Source of the DNA: Lojkania enalia
Taxonomy: Eukaryota; Ascomycota; Dothideomycetes; Pleosporales
Length of the DNA: 64,000 nt
Assembly (NCBI GenBank): GCA_010094045.1
Contig: ML986741.1
Location: 1 to 64,000 of the forward strand
Direction of reading: 5' to 3'
The translations under genes were made by a program, and so were the position numbers. How positions within the stretch are numbered: position 1 is the first letter of the stretch; every line of letters begins with the position of its first letter. Under the pieces are notes generated by a model. It worked only from the letters and a program-made list of their open reading frames with translations. It searched no databases and was not told where the DNA came from. Shown piece by piece: positions 1 to 10,067 of this stretch.

Positions 1-212
1 TTTTTGGCTACGGGTGAGTGTTGTTGTCGGTGTTAAGCAGGTGTTCTTGCGTCGGACCATGTACGGTACACGAAAAAGTCTCCAACTACCTTACTGCCAC
101 TTTTGGGCCAATGTCCTCGCGTACCCCTCTGCGTCGCTATGGCCGCGAGCGTGCCATTTGTGGCTGCCGTGCTCTTTCCCAGATCGCTATCCCTTCCTCA
201 CTCTCAACTAGT

Positions 213-230
213 AAAAAAAAAAAAAAAAAA
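213..230. repeat. poly(A) tract, 18 A
   Basis: An uninterrupted run of 18 A lies just past the 3' end of the minus-strand YIF1 gene, so it reads as T in that gene's downstream region. It is a simple homopolymer with no further structure visible. Confidence 0.9.
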
Positions 231-299
231 TTGAATTCCAACATAAACTGCATCGCCAATCCGAAGCCAATAATCCCCAGATATCGAGACAAACACTCC

Positions 300-1548
300 T
301 CACACCCTACTCAACCAAAGCATGAAGCCAAACTGCACCACATACGCATAGACAAAGAGGAACTGCGTCCTCCTCCCCTTCTGCACCTTCGCAAGCGTAA
401 TACTTGCTCCGCCGACTCCACCCTGCACACCCTGATCGGGTAGGAGCACATATTTGAGACTCCTGAGTAAAAAAAAAGCATTGGCGGAAAAACAGTACAA
501 GAACAATAGCCAGGCCAGCCATTTCCCGCCAATGCCGAGATGAGCGAGGAGCTCGGAGAGTAGAAGGGAGGTTATGATGGAGACGAACTTATACCCGGAG
601 TAGGCGAGGAGGTCAAGGAGCTGGGAGGAGGAGGAGATGCTGAGGAGGAAGGTGCCGGTCTTGATGACGAGGATTTCGAGGAGAAGGACGGAGAGGGCGA
701 TGGTAGTGTTGTAGCCGAGGAGCTCGGGGTGGAAGGCCCCGCGCAGGCCGGCAAGGAGGGTAGAGAGGAGGATGTAAGTTACTAGAGCCATGCCTGGGTG
801 AGTTTGTTAGTGGTTTGCACACGCGCACTTGTATCCATATCCATATCCACATTCACGTCCACATCTATATACATATGTGTATATATTTAGGAGTTTGGGA
901 TTGTAGAGTCTTGGGGAACGTACTGGGTATGTACATGTCCGGCGAGTTGATGTCCTCGCGCGGGGGCAGGTAGTAGCCGTCCTGACCGTTGTTGGAGAGG
1001 CGCTGTTGGCGGGACCAAGGGCGGTGGCGCCAAGGGAAGAGGACGATATAGAGCTTCGTGGCGACGTAGGTGTTTGAGACGTTGAAGTAGTGTTTTAGGG
1101 CTGAGACGTTGACGAAGCGCCCAACCTGATTGACATCGTCAGTATGTACATGTATATTCCTTTTGCATGTCTTCCATCCAGTGTATTTTATTTTCCAACC
1201 CGGTAGACTTCAGAATTGAGGAATTTTATGATGCGGAATCGGACATACGTTCTGCTCCAGATATTCCTGTCCGGCCATCACCGCACTCTTTCCTACTTGG
1301 AAGCCCATCTGGGCTGTTGGATCATTCATGAAACCGCCGAATGCGGGATGCATATTGTATGCTCCGCCGCCCTGTGAGGGAACTCCTCCTTGTTGTCCGT
1401 ATGCTCCATATCCGCTCTGGGGCTGTGAAGGCGGCTGCGGCGGGGGAGGCGACCGTAGTTGGGGGACAGTAGAAACGTGCTGAGGAACGGGGTGGTGTAG
1501 GGGAGGAGAATGGGCGGGTGGTGGGTTGGAGTAGGTCGGCCGTTGCAT
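300..1548 (-). CDS. yif1: Protein transport protein YIF1 (Hrf1 family)
   Basis: Integral membrane protein of ER-Golgi COPII vesicles that acts with Yip1 and Ypt GTPases in ER-to-Golgi transport. Three exons fit: 1548-1249, 1125-924 and 793-300, giving about 331 residues. The N-terminus is Pro/Gln-rich and cytosolic; the conserved core (EYLEQN, then VSALKHYFNVSN and LFPWRHRPWSRQ) crosses the first junction, and the last exon carries the hydrophobic membrane segments. Donors GTATGT and GTACGT with CAG acceptors keep the frame open. The start chosen is the ATG beginning MQRPTYSNPP; another in-frame ATG lies 9 codons upstream (1575). The last intron contains an imperfect ATCCAT repeat near 832-850. 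It is divergent from the SRP receptor gene, sharing a 317 bp promoter. The family call is firm. Confidence 0.93.
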
Positions 1549-1865
1549 GTTGCGTCGTCGATTGTATACCAGCAAGTGCGCCTCGGGAAGAATAATCGAA
1601 CGAGCGTATCGAAAGCACCACGGCGGTGAATAATCGGCGGTGGTGTAATTGTTGTATTACTTTGTCTTGAGGTGAGCAGTAATAGTAGTTCATTATGTCT
1701 CTGCCTCACCTTCCCGCACACCTGGCAACTTCCGGCCGCCGACCACCGAGAGAGGCCCAGCCCAGTCCAGCCCAGCAGACCAGAACCCACTCGTCATAGT
1801 GCAGCCTACACCCCTCCATTCGTCCCTCATTTTCGCGAACTTTTTGCTGATTTCATTGCGGAGTC

Positions 1866-3889
1866 ATGTTGGATACCTTCGAGATCCTTACGACCTCCGG
1901 CGTCGTCCTCTGGTCTCGCACGTACGTGCCCGTCGGCGCAAACATCATCAACAGCCTGATCCGCGATGTCTTCATCGAGGAGCGCATTGTGCCGCAGCCC
2001 GAGGGCGTGGGCCAGAAACCTACATTCAGGAAAGAAGGATACGCGCTGAAGTGGACACAGGCAAAGGATCTGGGGCTCATATTTGTGGTGCGTGTACAAT
2101 TAATCTGCAATGGCAGCTTTTGCGGGGACTGATGATAGGCATTTGCTCGGGTAGGCCGTCTACCAATCGCTCGTGCACTTGACATGGATAGACAAGCTCC
2201 TCGACAATGTTCGCGCCCTCTTCGTAGGCCTGTACGGCGAAAGTCTAAAGGAGAGTCAAAGCAGCGTCCTAGATACACAAAAATTCGGTCCTTACTTCGA
2301 CAGGCAGATACAAGAGCTTGAAGGATCGAGCGACGCGGCCCCAAACGTTAAGCTCACTCCACCTTCTAGCACGGAGAATGATAGCGCGGAAGAATATGCG
2401 TCGTTGCCTGTGCTACAGAAACCACAGAGGCCGCTGTATGATACGTCTGCGGATTCGACGCCAGTGCCGACACCGGATACGTCGCGGCCCACTACGCCGG
2501 CGCAAAGCCACTTATTAACGGGGAAGGGAAAGCCGGTAGGAGGCAAGATGTCGAGGAGAGATAAGAAGAAGGCGGCTGCGGCGAACTCAGCGCCAGTGTC
2601 GTCAGGGGATGAGGTGTCCATAAAGCGGAAAGGAAAAACTTCTGCAAAGAAGAATAGGGTGTGGGGAGAATTTGGCGCAGAGGAAGAAGACTCGTCGGTA
2701 GTATTAGACTACTCGCAATCAGATACACAGGACGCGATTTCAGAACACGAAGCATTAGAGGAGATCAAGCCCGAGACCTGGGGCCGTCAGACAGGCAAGG
2801 GCCAATTTGTCCTAAAAGACTTAGATGAGGAGATGGATGCCATAATGGCGGAGCAAAGTGCAAAGAATAATTCAACAGCGACTAGTGGTATCGTCGGATC
2901 AAGTCTGGGTGCCATTGGAGGCTTGTTCAGAAACGTTGTTGGCGGAAAGACACTGACGAAAGAGGATCTTGCAAAGCCTTTGAAAGGGATGGAAGACCAC
3001 CTCCTAAAGAAGAACGTTGCGCGAGAAGCAGCAGTGCGGTTATGTGAAAGCGTAGAGCGAGACCTTGTAGGTCTCAAGACAGGCAGCTTCACAAGTAGGT
3101 ATTCCCCTCTCCTCCTTTACTATCCTAGTTAACATATCCCTAGCAATCGAGTCCACAATCCGGATGTCTATGGAAAAAGCCCTCACCAAGATCCTCACAC
3201 CCACATCATCCCTCGACCTACTCCGCGAAATTCAAACAACGAACGGCTCAGGAAGACCCTACGTTCTCTCCATCGTTGGGGTCAACGGCGTCGGCAAATC
3301 CACAAACCTTAGCAAAATCGCCTTCTTCCTTCTACAAAACCACCACCGCGTCCTCATTGCTGCCGCCGACACCTTCCGCTCCGGCGCTGTCGAACAACTC
3401 CGCGTCCATGTGCGCAACCTCAAAGAACTGTCCAAGCGCGAGGGCGGCGAAGTTGACATCTTCGAAAAGGGCTACGGCAAAGACGCAGCCAACATCGCCG
3501 CCGACGCCGTCTCCTACGCGTCGAAAAACAGCTTCAACGTCGTGCTTATCGACACGGCCGGCCGTCGCCACAACGACCAGCGGCTCATGTCGTCGCTAGA
3601 AAAATTCGCGAAGCTGGCGAAGCCCGATAAGATCCTGATGGTGGGCGAGGCACTGGTGGGCTCGGACTCCGTGGCGCAGGCACGCAATTTCAATGCGAGT
3701 TTTGGCGCTGGCAGAGGCCTTGATGGCTTCGTTATCAGCAAGTGCGATACGGTGGGGGATATGGTGGGCACGCTGGTTAGCATGGTGCATGCGACGGGTA
3801 TCCCGGTGGTATTTTTAGGGGTGGGGCAGCATTATGCGGATTTGAGGGGGTTGAATGTCGGGAGTGTTTGTCGGTTGTTAATGAATTGA
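1866..3889 (+). CDS. srp101: Signal recognition particle receptor subunit alpha
   Basis: GTPase docking SRP-ribosome complexes at the ER membrane. Exons 1866-2087, 2155-3094 and 3144-3889 give about 635 residues, the usual size. The N-terminal longin-like SRX domain (MLDTFEILTTSGVVLWS onward) binds the beta subunit. A charged, low-complexity linker rich in Lys/Glu/Ser follows, then the NG domain with P-loop GVNGVGKST, the insertion-box motif around AADTFRSGAVEQL, G3 DTAGR and a G4 variant SKCD in place of the common TKFD. The C-terminus ends in the family's GVGQHYADLR. Both introns have consensus borders and restore continuous family-like sequence. The start is the only ATG before the SRX domain. 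Identification is secure. Confidence 0.96.
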
Positions 3890-5741
3890 AATGATGAGTT
3901 TTGGGAAACCGGGGGGAATGATTTATACTATTAGCAGCTTTTGAGAGGTATAGATGACGAGGGTGTTAATAGTAATGTTCTATAAGTTTTAGAAGTTTTT
4001 GATATGTTTGTATGGGGGTAGTTTGCTCTGAGTTGTGGAGACATTTTTGCACTGGGTAGGGAAACTGAAGTGGGAATACAGGACGGACGAATAGTGATTT
4101 CAAATTAGACGTCTGAAAGCCGTTTGGCTAATGAAGACAAGGGCAGGATGGTCAAGTCCACCGTTACAGTTTAGGATTACGCGGGTGTGGAACTTAGTTT
4201 TGTGATACCATGTCGAATCTTGCGAGAATGTTCTTGGGCTATAAGTGTCGTTGTATAACGTTTCGCTGACGCCTGGGTATGGGAAACAGGCTTCGCGGGA
4301 TAGGGGTGCCACACGACGTCGAGTGCAGAATTCCTTGCCTTGGAAAAGGAGATGATACACTAAGTAACAGTTTGAAAGTGAGGGTTCGTTGATCCTATCT
4401 TTGTGTTTACATGTTAGTTGAGATGACCCATTTGCAGCTATATTGGCGGTGTTAAGAGATTTTTGAGCTGCACGCGTCAGTCGACTTGCACCATTGGCAG
4501 CTATATTAGCAGTGTTAAGAGATGGACGAGGTAAAGCTCTTGAAAACCCTCTTATTTGGCGTCTATATTGGCAGTGTTAAGATGACGACTGATGACAGTG
4601 AAGTATGTGTTCACTCTTTCTTGGCGGGAAATAGTCCATCATCTCTGCATACGATTAGTTGGTTATTGCAATCAAAAGGTGATGGCGGTGAGACTGTGCC
4701 ATAGCGGCTGTCGTCATCAGGCGTCTTCGAGCGACCCACTTTGTGGCTTCGCTGGGCTGTGGGGAAATTTTCACGATGCTCCGGGTCGGCAGCGGCCTGG
4801 CTCAGAGGAGTGGTCTAGCTTGCAACAGAGCCTGGCTTCTATGCCCTTCTGCAGGGTCTAAAGCTGACGACATGTCTCGAGCGCGGGCGTGGCGTGTTCT
4901 TGGAATCTCTGCGGCCCATGGCGCCGGCAACGAGCTGCGTATCATCCTTAGAAGCCGAGTGGTTGCTGCACGACGGCCTGCGCGTGGGGGGACGCAGATG
5001 CTCACGAGGGTCTCCCTTGACGAAGGAATTGGCTGCGTTGCTGCGTGGCTGCGTGACGTCCGTGGAATCAACGCGGAGATGAAGAAGATTCCGATGATGG
5101 CGATTTCGGCGATCAAGGCGTCAACAATGCCGCAGAAAAGGACTTCTCCACAAACGAGAGGCATGTCGTGGGCTAGACGGCTGACCCTACTGCGAGATCT
5201 CGCTGCGGCTCTTCTGAGAGGGTGTGGCGCGAAGGCGGTGAGGCGCGGCGGGGGTGAGGCGGGTGAAGTGGGTGAATGTGAGTGAATGTGCGTGGGCGCG
5301 GTGACGTCATGATGGAACGTGATTCTGTGCACTCTGCCAGCGCGGGGTGTCGCGCCTATCAGCCATCGTGGGCCAGAGCGCAGCTGCCCGACGCTTGGAA
5401 TGGCCTCCTGCTCCTGCTTCTGCTCCCATGGAGGGCTGAGGGGCAAATGCTTAAGACTTCCAGCTTTTGCCCGCGGAAAGCACCTGCAATATCAAACCCA
5501 CAGCTCCACCTCAACGCCGCCAGAATCTATTATTTTCCTTAACTACTCTACCTCCATCGCGCGCTTCAACGCCTAAAGTACTCTGCGATACACCGTCTCG
5601 CGCTAGCCCCATCAGGCTCCCTGCGCGTCCCGGCCTCTTGCTCCTCTCCAATCACAGCCGCTCCCGCGCGCTGCTCATACGTCAATCTGTCCAGACTCAC
5701 ACGGAGCCAGTTATCAGCCCGGTAGGGCGCCCTGCAGTAAG
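3890..5741. other. Gene-free interval with a small direct-repeat array
   Basis: No supportable gene. ORFs on both strands at 4740-5450 (up to 214 codons) look like chance frames in GC-rich DNA: they overlap each other, are rich in Arg/Ala/Pro/Ser and show no recognisable domain. The stretch 5440-5741 is probably promoter and leader of the downstream glycine-zipper gene. Confidence 0.6.
4434..4585. repeat. Three spaced direct repeats of about 27 bp
   Basis: Near-identical copies start at 4434, 4497 and about 4559, a period of 62-63 bp. The shared core reads GCAGCTATATTGGCGGTGTT in copy 1, followed by AAGA; copy 2 has TTAGCAG and copy 3 GTCTATATTGGCAG at the matching places. The spacers between copies are not obviously related. 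Function is unknown. Confidence 0.8.
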
Positions 5742-7410
5742 ATGGCCTTGCTCGGTCTCAAAGCCATCGACTACGCAGCAGAAAAAATTCCGGACAAGTT
5801 GTTCGAAAAGATCCCAGGTGGCTTTTTCACACCCAGCGACAAGAAGAAGAAGAGCCATAAGAACCGAGAGGCCCGGTACCAGAGCGAACACAGGCAGAGT
5901 GATCGTGACAGGCGCCGATCGATCCGCGACCGCACTCCTCCCACCGACTACTCGGACTACAGCGACTACGACGACACCGACTACGAGACAGAATACAGCA
6001 GACAGCGACGCCGCCGTGCGAAGAGCTTAGGAAGGCGCGTTAGTCGCGACACGAGCTTCAGCCGCGGACGAGATAGGCATCGCAGCAGGGACGTAGAAGG
6101 CGAAATGGACAGAACAGAGCGTGGGCCAGAGTTTCCTCCACCCCCCGGAGGAGACTGGAGGCCATATAACCCAGCAGATTACCCGCCCCCCACAGCGGCG
6201 ACAGGCTCAGACTACTATGACCGTCGAACATCGTCGGCTAGGCCCGATTATGGGTATCCACCTCAGGTAAACACCAACTTTCGTCCTCGCAGTGCAACTG
6301 TACCTTCGGCGCCCATGCCATCATCAGCGGGCTTCTTTTCGCCCCTGATGGCAAGGAGGACGCCCACTAATTTGCCAATCAACGCCTTTAGAAGCGACCC
6401 TCTTGCTCTCAGTTCTCGCGGCTCTCCGCTTCAGACAGCTTTCTCTCCATCTTACGAACCACCTTTGGCATCTCTGCTTCAGCATTCAGGCACTAACTCC
6501 CCTCAGCCCCAGTCCCAGCCTATGAACCCCCGTCCCTCTACGGGCGGTTCCACTTCTGCAGCGCGGTATACTCCCGCAGCTGGCTATGCCCCGTCTCCCG
6601 GGAGTACTCCTCTACCTCCACAAGATCAGGGCTATGCACCCTACAATCCCGCAGATTATGCGTCCCCTGGCCAAACACCCTACAGGGCACCGGGGAATGC
6701 GTATCCGTCCCCGCCACCGTTCTACCGGCAGCAATCGCGGTCTCAGCCGTCGCTTGCCCCCAACTCCGACAACCAGCTAACCTACTATAATCCTCCACCT
6801 CATCTTGATAATACCTCATCCTCGCGGCGCCACCGTAATGGAGATGACAAGCGTCACAGGGCAAGGTCTGCTAGCCACCGCCGTAGTGGTAGCCGGGTTA
6901 CTGATCAGCTGCGAGGCAGGTATGACAACCTTGACTCGCGTGAGAAGGACTTGGCAGCTTCTGCGGCAGGTGCGTTAGCCGGAGGACTAGTTGGCCGGGC
7001 TGCTGGACACGGAACGCTAAGTACTCTTGTAGGGGCGGCTATCGGCGGCATCGGTGGGAGGGAGTTGGAGAGAAGGCACGAGAAGTAAGTGATATGTTAA
7101 GTTGATGTTGTATTGGTGTAATTAAAGGATATCGGTGGAGGAATTTCTCGTTTGTCTTCGCATACTAATAAGAATTTTCTGTATGAGTAGGAAGAAAGCT
7201 GCGCGGTCAGCTTCTCGAGCATCCGGAAGGCGAGAGCCAAGTCGAAGTCGTAGCCGTCACGGAAGACGAGATTACTCTAGGTCACCCTCCCGCGAACGAC
7301 GAAGAGAAGACCGCTTTGACGAGTATAGCGATACTGATTCCGATGACGAAGACTATCGACGAGCCTCAGGGAGGAGGCGTGCATCCAGCAGAAGACGGGA
7401 TGACTACTAG
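5742..7410 (+). CDS. Glycine-zipper, RS-rich protein of unknown function
   Basis: Two exons, 5742-7084 and 7191-7410, give about 520 residues. The N-terminus (MALLGLKAIDYAAEKIPDKL) is followed by a Lys/Arg/Asp-rich stretch with many RS, RD and DY dipeptides. A long Pro/Ser/Tyr/Gln-rich disordered region comes next, then a short Gly/Ala-rich segment at about 405-440 (ASAAGALAGGLVGRAAG, then LVGAAIGGIGG) typical of glycine-zipper 2TM domains, which can insert in or tubulate membranes. The second exon is Arg/Ser- and Asp/Glu-rich. The intron has GTAAGT, a TACTAAT-like branch site and TAG. Similar proteins are common in moulds and usually unnamed. Its function is not established here. Confidence 0.8.
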
Positions 7411-8625
7411 TTAGGAGGAGGCAAGTGAGATCACAAAGCTGATTAAAGAGGCATTGAATACAATTTCAGTCTTTTGTCTTTGTTTTCTACTGCTTCTCCT
7501 TTCGAAGATCATAGCCAGGGTTTTATGAGGTATGAATTACGAGTTACGAGAGACGTGTAGAGAAAGCGCACCAATGGGAAAGCATTGCGGGTATTTTGCT
7601 TTGCGGGTTTCTCCTTCGCTTGGCGGTTTCCCGATGTGTTCCTTTGTGCCTGCATATTGCCAGTTTTAGTTGGACCTGTCTGTCATCGACCTGTCTTCCG
7701 TACTTGACGCAATTCTAGGTTGTCTGTAACATTGGACTCATGATGAGATGACCGGAGACTTTGATCGGGAAAATATGTATTATGGAATGAATATTTTTTT
7801 TAAACCTATCTTGTATAATTTGCTTTTTATTACATAGGACATTATTTGCTTGTTTCGTGTCGCGATCACTAGCAGGAGTGCGCATCTTTGAAGTGCCTAA
7901 TTGTAATCAAATGATCTAGATCCAATCTATCCTATCGTATTACATATACATAGCACATGCAATCGCAAATGCAGCTGGATTCCTGTGTAACTCCGGGACG
8001 ACACTCTTGGCTAAGCTGAAGGCTGAAATTCGGCTTAAAGGCTGGAGCGTTCCATGCAGGAAGCTGCCTGTGGTGTTGTGAAGGGCATATCACTGAGTAT
8101 TCCCTTTGGCCAACGGGACGGAGTTTCTCATCGGCCTTGATCTACATGTGAGAATGCGATCTAGGGCTAGATCGTTTACTTAGGCTCTAGGCCGGAATTA
8201 AAAACCGAGTAAGCCGCCACGTGAGGTCCCGCGGTCAAGTCGGCGGTTTTGCGGGCGCGCGTGAAACGAACGAAAAGGTCGGGCATTATTTACTTATGTG
8301 AATATCGAGATCGCCGTATGAAGTGACTTGATGAGGAAGGTATTGCGGGAGAGGGAAGAAGGTTGAGTGGCTGCCTGCCTGCTCCAAAGGACTCAATCCG
8401 GGCACCGCTCGCTCCGAAGGGGAACGGGCGAATGAAGTACAAGAGCGGCCAACGTCACCTCGTCGCCGTTCACTGTCGCTGTGCGCTTTTGATCCTCCCA
8501 TCACGGTTCCTTGCGCATGCCTCTCAGTACTCCTCGTACGAACGTATTTTCCTCCAATTGATCAGGCCTGAGTACCTAGTCCACCCACCGCCAACCTCAA
8601 CCAACTGTCCAGCTACTCCCCAACC
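7411..8625. other. Intergenic, no gene seen
   Basis: About 1.2 kb between two plus-strand genes. It contains an AT-rich middle (7770-7960), a perfect 7+7 bp inverted repeat with a 2 bp spacer at 8158-8173 (GATCTAGGGCTAGATC), and a CACGTG E-box-like palindrome near 8219. The 3' part is probably the promoter of the F-box-like gene. Confidence 0.5.
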
Positions 8626-9585
8626 ATGCTCAAAAGGAAGCTGTCCAATCCCACCGACTACGGCTCTCCCTCAAAGCTGCACGAGGCATCTCCACCTCTC
8701 GAGCATGGATTTGACGCCTCCAGAACCGACACCTCGTGCGGTGGCATGTCCAATTGCTCCTTCCTTGACAGACTCCCCACCGAGCTCCGACTTACCATCT
8801 ACGAGCACCTTGTCGTATCCCGCACGCCGCTCCTCGGCGCAACCGCCCGGAAAGGCGCCTCAACGGGGCTGTCACTATCCATCTTCCAGGCAAACCGCCA
8901 AATCTACTGCGAAGCGCACTCTGTGTTCCTCTCGCAAAACACCTTCCACATAACCAGCAATCCTAGCTCAACACTTGCCAACAGCAGCAGCGACCAAGAA
9001 CCCGTGCTCGACGTACCCGCCTTCGAACCCCCGCTCCCGCGCATCCACTGGCCATCTATCCACCACCTCACCATCGATATAGTCTACTACCCGTCCCCTC
9101 CGCCGTCCACCCCGCACACCTCCGATACCTGGAAGCCCGCCTGCCCTGCTGCCTCCACCTATCTAACCTCGATCCTTAGCCTACTATCCAGCGCCACCAC
9201 CTCGCTGCGCACCTTCACCCTCATCGCGTCCATCAGCGAATCCTTCTGTGCCCGCCAATCCCTGCTCACGTTCTTCCTGCTTGACCGCGACCGCGCCTTC
9301 ATCCGCACCCTCGCCGCCCTCCCCCTCGCACACCTCGCCCTCCGCTTCGAGTTCCCGGATTGCTTCTACAGGGTCTCGGTGTGCCCGAATGTCTTTGAGA
9401 AGAAGAGCATCTTGTTGCTGGCGTGTCAGGTCATCTTTTGTCAGAGTCAGGTCAGGATTGATAGGTTGTTGGAGGCGTTTGAGAGTGGGGGGAGGGTTAG
9501 GGAGAGCGGCGTCGACGTGAGGGAGAGGATGGACTTGGCACCGTACGTTGGGAGGGGATGGCCTAGGGGCGTAGGGGAGATGTAG
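8626..9585 (+). CDS. F-box-like protein of a fungal family
   Basis: Single-exon gene of 319 residues with an ATG in a CAACC context. Residues about 45-65 read CSFLDRLPTELRLTIYEHLVV, matching the F-box-like LPxELRxxIYExL motif that opens a very large family of filamentous-fungal proteins. Next comes the typical segment with LSIFQANRQIYCEAHSVFLS, resembling the NRQIxxEAxxxFy box. F-box proteins usually recruit substrates to SCF ubiquitin ligases, but members with this short motif are mostly uncharacterised and no partner can be read here. It converges on the methyltransferase gene, with a repeat array between the two 3' ends. Confidence 0.75.
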   Translation: MLKRKLSNPTDYGSPSKLHEASPPLEHGFDASRTDTSCGGMSNCSFLDRLPTELRLTIYEHLVVSRTPLLGATARKGASTGLSLSIFQANRQIYCEAHSVFLSQNTFHITSNPSSTLANSSSDQEPVLDVPAFEPPLPRIHWPSIHHLTIDIVYYPSPPPSTPHTSDTWKPACPAASTYLTSILSLLSSATTSLRTFTLIASISESFCARQSLLTFFLLDRDRAFIRTLAALPLAHLALRFEFPDCFYRVSVCPNVFEKKSILLLACQVIFCQSQVRIDRLLEAFESGGRVRESGVDVRERMDLAPYVGRGWPRGVGEM

Positions 9586-9606
9586 GGAGAGTTCAACGGT
9601 GGATGC

Positions 9607-9808
9607 GGGGCTTGAGGCTGGAGCACGGCAGTGTATTATCGACATGATTTGCAAGTATAGAATGCTTATGTGTATTATCGACACGCAAAAAGGAATAGTT
9701 TCGCGGGCTTGGAGTGCTGGGGCGTTGGAACGTATCATTGATAGGCAAAAAAGGGCGGGCTCGTGAGGCTGGATTGCTTTACCGTATCATCGATATGCGA
9801 AAATGGGA
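9607..9808. repeat. Degenerate direct-repeat array between convergent genes
   Basis: The core GTATTATCGACA or a close variant, usually followed by GCAAAAA, recurs at about 9632, 9671, 9731 and 9783. Three copies are preceded by a GGGCTTGAGGCTGGA-like block (near 9608, 9703 and 9757), so the underlying unit is roughly 50-60 bp. Copies differ largely by C/T and G/A changes. It sits between the 3' ends of the F-box-like and rid-like genes. Confidence 0.75.
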
Positions 9809-10067
9809 ACATGTGTAATGAGTAGTACCAGGAATACATTGATTTCATGCCTAAAACCAAGGATGATGAAATGATGAAAAGATCCACTGTAGCGAATAGG
9901 AGGCTTTATGTGGAGTATGCTCATCCATGTTGCTTTGAACCCACCCATATCCGCTTTCCAATCACGACGACAGAACCCCACTGTCCCGGGAAAAAAAAGC
10001 CGTGCCGTACATCTCAGTGCCCCATGAAAGCTAGTAAAAGAATCCAACATTCTCGATGCCCATAGAC

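Noticed and set aside
4802..5446. 214-codon minus-strand frame and an overlapping 180-codon plus-strand frame
   Set aside because: Both lie in the same GC-rich stretch, are low-complexity, and show no domain or splice-supported extension.
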